From assembly GCA_930367215.1 (NCBI GenBank), contig OV884057.1, forward strand, positions 261,224,339 to 261,288,338: a stretch of 64,000 nucleotides of DNA, written 5' to 3'. The number at the start of each line of letters is the position of its first letter. Positions within the stretch are counted from its first letter, which is position 1. Of the stretch, positions 32,290 through 43,800 are shown one piece after another. The notes beneath the pieces are model-generated. The model saw only the letters and a list, made by a program, of their open reading frames with translations. It was not told the DNA's origin and did not search any database. The stretch comes from Pollenia angustigena. Taxonomy: Eukaryota; Arthropoda; Insecta; Diptera; Polleniidae. A program made the translations under genes and the position numbers.

Positions 32290-32402
32290 CTAACTGGGTG
32301 GATTATTAAAAAAAAAAACTTGACCGAAATCCAGTTTTCTGTAATTTTCTTAACGCCAACGTGAAAAATGTGACTATTCGCTCATTCATTTCTTGTAGGG
32401 TT
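32290..32402. repeat. Third copy of the CCCTACAAGAA repeat end
   Basis: attttcttaacgccaacgtg and ttcttgtaggg match the 19641-19800 fragment in reverse orientation. Only the end is preserved. Confidence 0.45.
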
Positions 32403-32454
32403 AATTTTAATTTACTCGCTGATCTTTCACTTGGTGGCCACACGTTCAAGTTTT

Positions 32455-33905
32455 GCCAAGTTCATTTTGTTGCATAGTGTAATTTAAACAAACATTAAGT
32501 ACTTTTTTTTTGCTTGAACCAGTAAAAATTAGTTTTTATTTTAGAGCCACTTTTTGGGTTAGAGATTAGCGATTAAATTAACTTTAATCTCCGTATTTAC
32601 TTTTTGAGTTGTATTTTTTAACTTTTTTTTGCTAGTTTAAGCGGCCAACGGTGGTGGTTTAAACCTAAACTTAAACTGTCAACATACACATGTTTAACAT
32701 AAAAAACTTGCAAAAATATAAACAAAAAATACATTTTAAAACATTGCTTAGCACTTTTATATAATTTTTCCATTCTATATTTGTTCTTTAATATATTTTT
32801 TCTTTAAACGCAAAAAATGTCTACCTTGTAAACAATATTAAATTTGCGCATTTTCTTCTTCTTCTTTAAAATCATCCATATTGCTTGATAAAAAGTTGAT
32901 ATTTGCAAAAAAATGTTGCCATTTATTTGTGCTCAGTATGGTAGCGCTATATGGTTTAAGCCACCACCCAAAAATATCAAATTCAATTGATACTAGATTA
33001 ACTTAATTCTCAGATTAGCTAATTATAGATTAAAATTAACTTTAATCTCAAACCCAAAAAGTGGCTCTTAAATGTTAGTTAAGCGAACGAGTCTTGCGCT
33101 CATGTTCTACAAACAGGCAGTAAGATTTAATTATTAGTTTTGTAACTCACTAACAAGTAAAGCTACTTTCCCCTTTTTTATGCAGTTTGTTGCTTCAATT
33201 TGAAAAAAAAAATTCTACAAATGTTCAAAAATTTGTGGAAGCAAATGTATTTGACACTATTACATTTTTAGATTGCCCTAAGCCCAAAATAAAAGGTATG
33301 GGTTCACATATTCTTATTAAAAAGTCGATGTGGTCCTGAAGTGACTGCATAGTTTCATTGATGTTAATAAATGATTCTTGCGAATTGTTTATTTAAAACC
33401 GTCCAAAATCTTTTTTTCCATCTATATATATCCTCAGAAAATTTTTCGTCGGGCATAAAAAGTAGTGGCCGCTCCATAATACTTAAAAAACGGTATTTTA
33501 ATCTGCAATGATATAGAAAAAAAAAAACATTTTAAGTAAAAAAATGTTTAAAAAAATTTAATTTTGTACCTACCATTAACGATTTCAAACTCTGTACAAC
33601 ATGCTTAATTTGAACGTCATGAATAACCGACTTTTTTAAAAAACAAAATAATATCTCTACTTTTTCCTCGCATTCAGAAAAAGGTGAAAATTCCGTTTTG
33701 GCAACTATGAAATCCAAATCGATCTACATATATATAAAAAAACAATTAAAAATATACATTACTTTTAAGAAAATAATTTAATTAAAAGCTTATTAATTTT
33801 ATATTAATTTAATTCATACTAATTGTGGACCAATAGTTCCTGTGTATTGCGGCCAAATTAATTCAGCTTCCTTAATACTTTTGGCAACCAAAGCATTTTG
33901 GTTTA
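32455..33905 (-). pseudogene. Unrecognised intron-bearing coding unit, copy 2
   Basis: Inverted copy of 2988-3900, interrupted by a 524 bp MITE at 32544-33067. The minus strand reads NALVAKSIKEAELIWPQYTG up to the first donor, DFIVAKTEFSPFSEC then LFCFLKKSVIHDVQIKHVV in the second exon, and IKIPFFKYYGAATTFYARRK after the second intron (gtaggt to ttgcag). Here the second exon has lysine where copy 1 has a stop, but the third exon is frameshifted. The same introns in both copies show spread as DNA. Confidence 0.6.
32544..33067. mobile_element. 524 bp Harbinger-like MITE with visible empty site
   Basis: 17-bp perfect inverted ends GAGCCACTTTTTGGGTT (24 of 25 counting further). The 3-bp target tta is duplicated (32541-32543, 33068-33070). 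The other copy of the host repeat (reverse of about 3805-3830) has the uninterrupted site gttttgttttaaatgtta, so the junctions are exact. Confidence 0.9.
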
Positions 33906-34126
33906 GACGAAAATTGGCGCACGCTGACCATGTTGACTTGAAGCAGTGTTGAAAAATTCAATGCTTTGGTACTTTTTTCAGTACTTTTTCATATTAAAAA
34001 TACCGCAGCCCCCCCGCGTTATTTTCCATACTTTTTTATCCTTTGAGCTTTTTAAGTCTCAACTTTTGGTTTTGGACATCATGTGTTTGTTGCAATATTT
34101 ATGTTGTTGTATTTTAAAAATAATAA

Positions 34127-34205
34127 TGGGTGATTTTTTAAGATCTATAGGAAAGTTTTAAAAAAACACATAAAATATAGAAAAATGCATGAAATCTTTA
34201 TTTGA
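34127..34205 (-). mobile_element. Mariner end fragment
   Basis: tgggtgattttttaagatct, then ctataggaaag and catgaaatctttatttgaat, match the terminus at 44944. Only about 80 bp remain, joined abruptly to another repeat. Confidence 0.7.
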
Positions 34206-35160
34206 ATCAATTCCATTCAATTTGCAATACACTCTCACTTATTTACTAACACACTCACACTTTTTAAATTCACCACGAGATGGCTTTCAATTTCACCTTT
34301 TCATTTGTTTGGAAATTCTACTTTCAATTTAACAGCTGATTACATGTTTGTCTTTATAAAGGCGCCCGTACACGACATGTATTTGTCATCTGACATGTCA
34401 AATTTTCAAGTCACATGTAACTGTTCATGGCTGTCAAAATTGCTGTTTTACATAAGGTTTATAATATTCGGTCACAAACGTCACAGAACATGCTTCTGAC
34501 ATTGTCTCTGTTTTTTTCGCATTGTTATTGCAGAAGCCAAAGTAGTTCTCGGTTTTAAAATAGCTTGCTGCCGCCATGAAAATATTTATTTGCGCCGTAA
34601 AATAATTAAGCCATCTTAACATTTTTTTCTTTTATTTTGAAGATACCAATTTAGAATTATATAATGAAACGGTTTTAATATATATATTTACATAAATTCT
34701 ATTCAATGGTGAGATGAGCATACATATCTTGGTATTGTAAAATATTAACTTCAGCCGGCTAATGATTCCGTCAATAGTTGACCCCGCTGCCAGTTTCTTC
34801 CCGGCATAGATTTCTGATGTCAGATGGTTTGTCAGAAGAAAATAGAGCACGCTCTAATTGAAATTTTGTCAGATGACTTTGCGTCTGACTTTTACAGAAG
34901 CAAAGTTAAAAAGGTAACACACGACATGTATGTGTTTTGCAGTGGTAAATTTGACATGTCAGATGACAAAAACATGTCGTCTATACGCTCCTTAAGTTGT
35001 TTTCTTGATGACATCTTGAAAGTAACAGTGCAGCCACACGATCAAGATTTTCTTGATAGTCTTTTACATATACTGATTGTCAAAATATGCAAAAGTTGAC
35101 AGCTGTGACGTAGGCTGCACGCAAGTTGAAAGCAATTTACTTTTTCAAGATGTCGTCGCC
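34206..35160. repeat. GGCCACACGATCAAG MITE copy, interrupted
   Basis: 34208-34362 and 34997-35160 together match the MITE at 39364-39668 (reverse) plus a second partial copy, for example caatttgcaatacactctca and agctgtgacgtaggctgcac. It is split by the 637 bp element. Confidence 0.65.
34363..34996. mobile_element. 637 bp non-autonomous TIR element, copy 2 (inverted)
   Basis: Close reverse-complement copy of 9497-10134 (aaggcgcccgtacacgacat at the left, gtcgtctatacgctcctt at the right). It is inserted in a GGCCACACGATCAAG MITE. ttaa follows the right end; the left flank reads ttata. Confidence 0.8.
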
Positions 35161-35490
35161 GAGAAAACAACTCAAAATGTTTTTCTATTTTCCACTTTTG
35201 ATTTTTCTGCACTGTAGGCTGTTTGAAGGGACTTTATTTTTTTCTTTACTTCTTCCACTGGCATTTTTGTTTCAGAAGCTATAGACTCGTAGGCTTTTAT
35301 TTTCAAATCATTTCGCCTGCATGATGAAAGATTCATAAAATTTCATGGCTTCTGTACAGCTCTATGAATCGCAGAACATCATTTTGCTTATTAATTTTAT
35401 AAATAAATTTTATTAATAAACATATTTCACTATTTTTTTAGGTTTTTAGCTAAAATTTTAAAATTCCCGCAACAATTTGTTAAAAAAAAC
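35161..35490. other. No gene recognised
   Basis: AT-rich filler between the MITE and the Helentron-like repeat. Confidence 0.4.
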
Positions 35491-37042
35491 AAGTTAGAGT
35501 GCTATATTCGGCTGTGCCGAATCTTTGATACCCTCCACCGACAGTTCGAATGTTTAAGGAGTAATATCTGTATGATGTTATTATAATCTTAAACTGTGAC
35601 GATTTGTTATTAATTATGGTTTAAGGCAACCAAACTGTTTTCCGGTAGAAGGGTTTATATGGGGCCTAGGGTAAATTATGGACCGATCATCACGAAATTT
35701 CACATCGTCATTTCTAGTCCTTTAAAACTGTGACGTACCAATTTCTGTTATGATAGCATTATTAATTATGGTTTTAGGTGTACTGAACTGTTTTCCGGGA
35801 GTAGGGTTTCTATGGGGCCTAGGGTAAATTATATACCGATCTTCACGAAATTTCACAGTATCATTTATAGTCCTACAAAACTGTGACGGGCCAAAATTTG
35901 TTATGATTGCATTATTTTTTACGGTTTTAGGCGTACTAAACTGTTTTCCGGTAGTAGGGTTTATATGGAGCCCAAGGTAAATTATGGACCGATCGTCACG
36001 AAATTTCACAGTTCTATTTCTTGTCCTATAAAACTTTGATGTATCAAATTTTGTTATGATAGCATTATTTTTTACGGATTTATGCGTACTAAACTGTTTT
36101 CCGGGAGTAAGGTTTATGTGGGGCCCAGGGTAAGTTATGGACCGATCTTCACGAAATAACACAATTTTATTTCTTGTCCAATAAAACTTTGATGTACCAA
36201 ATTTTGTTATGATAGCATTATTTTTTACGTTTTTAGGCGTACTAAGTTGTTTTCCGGGAGTAAAGTTTATATGGGGCCTATGGTAAATTATGAACCGATC
36301 TTCACGAAAATTCAAAGATTTATTTTTAGTTCTGTAAAACTTTGATGTACCAAATTTTGTTATGATAGCATTATTTTTTACGTTTTTAGGCGTACTAAGT
36401 TGTTTTCCGGAAGTAGGTTTTATATGGGGCCTATGGTAAATTATGGACCGATCTTCACGAAACTTAACAGTTTAATTTCTAGTCCTATGTAACTGTGACT
36501 TGCCAAAATTTGTAATGATAGCATTGTTAGTTAGGGTTTTAGGCTTAATATACTGTTCTCCGAGAGTAGGGCTTATATGGGGCCTAGGGTAAATTATTGG
36601 CGGATCTTCACGAAATTTCACAGCGTGATTTCCAGTTAAATAAAACGAATTGTTGCGAAATCTTATATCATTCTGTGCATTTTTCCACCATTTATGTTAG
36701 TTTTTGTAACAAAATTATCAATTTTTTTTAGGTGGTTGTTCCACATTTTGATTCATAGCTCAGATCCTATTGAACCGATTTTGCTGAATTTCAATCCCAA
36801 ACTGCTTAGGATAACTACAAGCAATTTGACACCAAGTTTGTTGATTTCTTTTGAGTTTTTCGAAAGTGAGCGTGTTTACAACGGACGGACAGACAGACGG
36901 ACAAGGCTAAATCGACTTAAAATTACTCAAGGACCCAGAATATATATACTTTATAGGGTCTGAGATGAATAGTAAAAAAGTTTCACACGGAATGACAAAC
37001 TGAATATACCCTCTTCACAACTAATTGTGGTGGAGGGTATAA
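35491..37042 (+). mobile_element. Helentron-like repeat, copy B, seven 153-bp repeats
   Basis: Same ends as copy A. The anchor ctgttttccgg recurs at about 35634, 35788, 35941, 36094, 36246, 36400 and 36553, a period near 153 bp. The 3' domain (ggacggacagacagacggac, tcacaactaattgtggtgg) ends at about 37042. Confidence 0.72.
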
Positions 37043-37159
37043 AAAGAACTTCAGCTTTTGCCGGCAAAATATTTGTGAAAAAAAACAAAAACAACTTCAA
37101 AAGATTTGTAATAAGATGTTTTCTTGAACGAAAATTGATACACTCACTGGCAAGAGAAT

Positions 37160-37385
37160 TTTAGAGGCAAGTTCGTATCAATTTTTAAAAGTATGAGTGA
37201 ATTGGTAAAAAAGTGTGAGTGTATTAAAACTTGATAGCCAAAACTTGATCGTGTAACCCTCAAGTAAATTGCTTACAAATTTAGTGCAGCCTACGTCACA
37301 GCTTTCAATTTATGCCAATTTTGACAAGCAGTATATGTAAAACACTATCAAGAACAACTTGAATGTGTGGCCGCAGGGTAAGCTA
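37160..37385. repeat. GGCCACACGATCAAG MITE fragment
   Basis: Matches the 39364 family in reverse orientation (gtgcagcctacgtcacagct, aacttgaatgtgtggccgc). It ends about 460 bp upstream of the Ent2-like start codon. Confidence 0.65.
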
Positions 37386-37619
37386 AAAACTGGCTCTTAG
37401 TTTTACAATTACGGCGAAAAACACTGACCAGCTGACATACTGCGTCTATCTTTTCATTCATGCATATGACAACAAACTGAAACATATGTTTCATTTTATT
37501 GTGATAACGTTGGATTTTTTCTTGTTTTGTTTGTGAAATAATAAATTCAGCAATAAATAAATAACAAGTGCCAAAGTGCAACATACATAATTAAAATTTA
37601 ACGCTACATTATTAATAAT

Positions 37620-37845
37620 ATTAATGTCGAAAAAGTCTTAATTGTTTAAAAACCAGAAGTGATAAGCAAAGTAATATTTAAGAAACCATCATTTCCTCGA
37701 GGCGTACGACCAGAGCAAATATTTATATGACGTACAATCAACAACGCAAAATATTTAAAAAAAGATAAAAAATTTACAAATGAAATTTGAATAAAGTTCA
37801 ACAGGAGTATTTAATGGTAATCACAATCCAAAAAAGTAGAGGATA
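37620..37845 (+). promoter_or_regulatory. Leader of Ent2-like gene with several upstream ORFs
   Basis: Short ATG-initiated frames precede the main start: 37624 (6 codons with stop), 37728 (14 codons), 37779 (5 codons) and 37814 (11 codons). The transcription start was not located, so which of these are in the mRNA is unknown. Confidence 0.45.
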
Positions 37846-37846
37846 A
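37814..37846 (+). promoter_or_regulatory. Upstream ORF whose stop overlaps the main start
   Basis: ATG GTA ATC ... GGA TAA: ten sense codons. The last base of the TAA stop is the first base of the transporter ATG (TAATG). Such an overlap would require leaky scanning or termination-reinitiation for main-ORF translation. The sequence fact is certain; a regulatory effect is inference. Confidence 0.6.
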
Positions 37847-40800
37847 TGCTAAATTATGATACAATCAGTTGTGATGATCGCGCGGCACTGGCCAGCAATG
37901 AACAATCGCTCGCTGTTGATGATGGGCAAAACAATGACGATTTTTATGCGGGTGCATTTATAGATGAACCATCGCAAAGTGATAATGAAAATTTCGTGCC
38001 TGCGACCCTGCCACAGCGTACATATGATGGTGATTTCCACAATATTGACCTACACGGCCATATTCATATCTCAGATGCACCCGCCGATCGTTGGAATTAC
38101 ACCTACGTTGTATTCTATTTACTAGGTATTGCGACAATGACTCCGTGGAACTTTTTCATTACTGCCGAAGATGTAAGTACAAAACCAAACGGTAAATTAA
38201 ACTTCATTGTAATTTTATATTTGCCTTAGGTATAGCTGTAATTATAATTTACTTTGATTTATTTATATTTTTATAATTATGTCATTTATTGTTATATTAA
38301 CAAAATTTGTTGCACGATGAGGTTAAACGTTTCATTTCTCATAATGATTTTAGGAAATAGGATTGTTTGTTAAATCCTCTACATTTGACTTAAGTGCAAC
38401 ATTAAAAAAATCTTTTTTAAATGTTGAAGTAATGAGTTTATTTTATTTTTTAACATATGAGGGTAACAATAATGGAACTTCTATTGTTATCAAATACAGC
38501 CTTAAATACATATGTATGTATTTCTAAGACGATATTTACGTTAATACATGCTTATTTAATTTTTCTTATCAATTGTTTTGTTTTCTTTGTTTTTTACTAT
38601 AGTGTTAAAATATTATGAGGAAATTTTTAAACTAATACATATGACAGCACAATAATATTATGTACATATATGTAAATTGTTGTAAAGAACTAGATCAAGT
38701 TTATCTTTATCTGATGATGTACCTACTCTTAATTAAAGTTTAATGATTATCATTCTACTAAGAGAAGGCATCAATAATAGATAATTTTTAAAATTATTTG
38801 GATTATTAAATCATATTTTTCAAAATGGTTGACAATTGTTAACTAACGAAGATAAGTACAACATAAAAAATATCACAAATGTCGGAACATAAATTCTTTA
38901 TACATAGATACATATTTAACTATTCATATCGCATACTAAACCGTAAACAGGCAAAACTAAAAATTTATTAAAATTGTTTTTCATAAACCAGTTCACAAAT
39001 CAACTCTATAGTACCCACACGAATTTCGTTTGCGTTACTATCTTCTTAAACTTTTCTACTTAAAAATTTGTGAAACTCGATTTAATTAAAAAATCGCAAC
39101 CAGGTTTTCGAAGCCAATTGTCTCCCTTTCCTAAATTTTTTTGAATTTTGAGTTGTACCTGTTTGTGGTGTAGTGTGCGATAAGTATAATGTTTTTACTT
39201 CTGCATCAATCGCTTAAAAATCATCTTCTTCTGAATCACTGTGGTAAAAGTCTGTATTAAACATTCATAAAAATTAATTATTCCCAAACTCTTTGGTTTC
39301 AGTCTTTGTACTGTACTCTATTTTAACAAATTGTTACTTCGTAGGCAATGTTTTTGAGTCAACCTTGCAGCCACACGTTCAAGTTGTTCTTGATAATATT
39401 TTACATATACTGCTTGTCAAAGTTTTCATAAATTGAAAGCTGTGACGTAGGCTGCACTCAATTTGTAAGCAATTTACTTCCAAGATGTCAACAACAACAG
39501 AGACAAACTTGTACTCAGCTGTTAAATTGAAAGTAAATTGCCAAACAAATGGAAAGGTGAAATTGAAATCCATCTCGTGGTCAATTTAAAAAGTGTGAGT
39601 GTGTTAGTAAAAAACTGAGAGTGTATTGCAAATTGAAAGGCAAAACTTGATCGTGTGGCCACCAAGTTACATAATATTCCATATTGTCAAAAATGTATCA
39701 ATACCCAGTAAAAACTTCGCTTACTTTTTCAAAATGAATAGCTTCTTTCACTCATTATTTCGATGACATAAAAAAATATTGTGAAACAAATTTTCACAAT
39801 TAGAAATTGGGAATTATTTCCTTGTGAAGGTTACTTTATATTATTATAAACATTTTTTTTTTTTTTTTTCATTTTTCGAATTTATTCTATGAGTTAAATT
39901 TCAGTTATGTATAAAGTCATTTCTGAAAAATTAAAGGAATAGAACTATTACAAAAAAGCTTTACAAAATACATAACTGAAATTTAACTCATAGAATAAAT
40001 TCGAAAAATAAAAAAAAAAAAAAAAAAAATAAAAATGTTTATATAATATTATAATATTAAAGTAACCTTCACAAGGAAATAATTCCCAATTTCTAATTGT
40101 TAAAATAGTTGAGTTAAATACATTCAATTTATAAAGTAACACTATCCAGTGAGACACAAAGAATGCTGACGAAGGCCGTAGCGGGCCAGAAAATGCATTA
40201 CATTCTGCTGGTGTGTAATAATTGTAAATTTTTCTGAACATTCAATATACCTCATTGCTTTCCAAAGGAAAGCTAAGGTAAAATGTAAAAAGAAAATACA
40301 ATATAATAGTCTGGTAGTGAATAAAGTCATTTCTGAAAAATTAAAGGAATAGAACTATTACAAAAAAGCTTTACAAAATACATAACTGAAATTTAACTCA
40401 TAGAATAAATTCGAAAAATGAAAAAAAAAAAAAAAAAAAAAAAAAATGTTTATAATAATATAAAGTAACCTTCACAAGGAAATAATTCCCAATTTCTAAT
40501 TGTTAAAATAGTTGAGTTAAATACATTCAATTTATAAAGTAACACTATCCAGTGAGACACAAAGAATGCTGACAAAGGACGTAGCGGGCCAGAAAATGCA
40601 TTACATTCTGCTGGTGTGTAATAATTGTAAATTTTTCTGAACATTCAATATACCTCATTGCTTTCCAAAGGAAGGCTAAGGTAAAATGTAAAAAGAAAAT
40701 ACAATATAATAGTCTGGTAGTGTATAAAGTCATTTCTGAAAAATTAAAGGAATAGATCTATTACAAAAAAGCTTTACAAAATACATAACTGAAATTTAAC

Positions 40801-43800
40801 TCATAGAATAAATTCGAAAAATGAACAAAAAAAAAAAATGTTTATAATAATATAAAGTAACCTTCACAAGGAAATAATTCCCAATTTCTAATTGTTAAAA
40901 TAGTTGAGTTAAATACATTCAATTTATAAAGTAACACTATCCAGTGAGACACAAAGAATGCTGACGAAGGCCGTAGCGGGCCAGAAAATGCATTACATTC
41001 TGCTGGTGTGTAATAATTGTAAATTTTTCTGAACATTCAATATACCTCATTGCTTTCCAAAGGAAGGCTAAGGTAAAATGTAAAAAGAAAATACAATATA
41101 ATAGTCTGATAGTGTATAAAGTCATTTCTAAAAAAATTAAAGGAATAGAACTATTACAAAAAAGCTTTACAAAATACATAACTGAAATTTAACTCATAGA
41201 ATAAATTCGAAAAATGAAAAAAAAGAAACAAATTTTCGATAATCGTAATAAAGGCTGTTTTCCTAAACGTGTGTTCACAATGTATCAATACCGTTTTGAT
41301 GCATTGTGTACTTGAATTTTTACCTACGTTGTACTGTATCTTCATTATCTTAAATCAGTGAACGGCACTTTTGCAAATCCTATTTACGCGTGCATAGGAA
41401 TAAAAATGCTGCTTGTGTGACGACATGTGCCGACGACACTAAGGTGGTTCGAAAAAAAAGTTGAGCCAGTCACAACCTAGGATTTAAGATAAATTGAAAA
41501 GAATAACAAAAAAAATTTTTTTATTTTTTGCCCCGCCTCTGGATACCTTTTAGTATTTTGAATACTGCGTCGCCATTTAAAGTCCGATCATAACATATTG
41601 CATATCGCTATAATGGCTTGTCTATGGCTTCATTTTTGCCTTTGGTGACATTTTAGTCCGACATCAAATTATGGGCGCCACTTATGCCATCTCGGAACGT
41701 ACCACCCTAATGTCCAATTTTTTTCACGTGGCAAGAAAGCCCTTCTAAAACCTTGTACTTCTAGCCTTTAATGTACTCACTTTTATGCCACGCCCCAAAA
41801 TTAGGCCCACTTTTCTTTTCTTATATATATTACATTGAACTATTTGTTTTATAAAAATAGCGCCGACGTTTTAAGCCCAATTTTATTGTATCGCATATCA
41901 TTATTAATGGCTTCACTATGGCTTAATTTTTGTGTTTGGTGACTGAAATCGAATTCTGGGCGCCACTTATAACATCTCCGATCCTTCCCCTCTTAAGTCC
42001 AATATCTGGCATGTAGCAAGAAAGCCCTTCTAATACTTTGTATGTCTAGGTTATAATTTGCTCACTTTTATGCCACGCCCCATTTTTGTTTTGCACATAA
42101 ATATTATATTAAACCAGGCAGGTCAACATGCAAAAACAAGAAAATTGCATCAGTCACAATAAAATTTTATATAAATAAAGTATCTAGAATTGTAAAAAAA
42201 AGTTTTTGCCACCACCCATAATGCAGTTGTTTTTGTTTTGTTATAAAAACCGTCTTTTAAAGTCCGTATCGCATATTGTGGTTTATAGCTTAAATGTTAC
42301 GTAATTTTTGCATATGCGAAAAGTCTACTTTTTGTAACGTAACGCGAGAAATAATTTAAATTATTTCTCAAAAAATTGTATACATATGTATAGGTTACTT
42401 TTTTATATTGTGGTGTAAAGCGCAACTAGCTCTACATTTAGTTACAAAAGGGATAACGGTTAAACAACATGGTCCTAAAATACAACCTTATTTGCATTCT
42501 GGCGTTACATTAAAAAAAGTAGACTTTTCGCTCAAACTGCCCACATGTGCCTTTAAACGTGCAAATATTTTTAATTCTAATAGCTTGAAAAATAAATCTA
42601 TATAAGTCCAAAGCTAACTAAAAAGGTTTTATTCAAAACGTCTTGCTCAATTCGCAGTCTTATTAAGTTTTGTAATGCAAGTCAAAATCCACTTCCGTTT
42701 TGTTAACGTCCCGCTATATTTTCCTTTTCGCGCTATATTTTTGCTTATATCTGCAAATCCTTACCGTCGATTGCTGTAATTTTTTTTCTGAATATAGTGC
42801 TACTTCACAACTTTATATATATAAAAACCCTTTTTACAAATTTGACTTCTTCATTTAATTTTTTTACATTTTGTGGTACGAATATCACGACACGTCAAAA
42901 TGGAAATGTCCATATGCAAGATTTTTGCGAAATTTAGTGTCATTCATCGGTAAAGTTTACGCACCTTTCTACTATCTGGTAAAAAGCCAACTCCAGTCCA
43001 ATTCATAAAAATGGGGCGTACTTTTGAGGCGTGGCAAAAAAGTGAGCATATTATAACCTAGACATACAAAGTATTAGAAGGGCTTTCTTGCTATATGCCA
43101 GCTATTGGACTTTAGAGGGGAAGGATTCGAGATGTTATAAGTGGCACCCAGAATTCGATGTCGGATTAAAAAGTCACCAAACACAAAAATCAAGCCAGAG
43201 TGAAGCCATTAATAATGATATGCGATACAATTAAATTGGACTTAAAACGTCGGCGCTATTTTTAGAAAACAAATAGTTCAATGTAATATATATAAGAAAA
43301 GAAAAGTGGGCCTAATTTTGGGGCGTGGCATAAAAGTGAGTACATTAAAGGCTTGAAGTACAAGGTTTTAGAAGGGATTTCTTGTCACATGAAAAAATTG
43401 GACATTAGGGTGGTACGTTCCGAGATGGCATAAGTGGCGCCCAGAATTTGATGTCGGACTGAAATGTCACTAAAGGCAAAAATGATGCCATAGACAAGCT
43501 ATGAATAACGATATGCAATATGTTATTATCGGTCTTTAAATGGCGACGCAGTATACAAAAAATTAAAAGGGCGGTGTCCAGAGGCGTGGCAAAAAATTAA
43601 AAAAAAATTTTCTGGCTCAACTTTTTTTTTGTATGGGGACCGAACTACTCTTATGTACACTATAAACTTCTTCCTGTGGTCTGTGACAATGTACGTTCGG
43701 CACTTGCTTTGTTGTTATTTCGTCAACGTAATTTAAATCAGTTGCAGATCAGCACTTGTTGATGAGCGTCACTCGTTTTCTGCTGCTTCCCACACAAGCA

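Noticed and set aside
33532..33717. 61-codon frame as an independent small gene
   Set aside because: It is the middle exon of the dispersed intron-bearing unit, flanked by splice signals shared with the copy at 2988.
35722..36315. 197-codon open frame, minus strand
   Set aside because: It is a read-through of the 153-bp (51-codon) tandem repeat of the Helentron-like element; the same peptide pattern repeats with each unit and no domain is recognisable.
39911..41220. CRISPR-like array of repeats
   Set aside because: Units are ~400 bp direct tandem repeats without short repeat/spacer alternation, and the genome is eukaryotic.
39948..41345. Repeated open frames of 62-97 codons, minus strand
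   Set aside because: They recur because the ~400 bp unit recurs; the frames overlap each other and show no domain.
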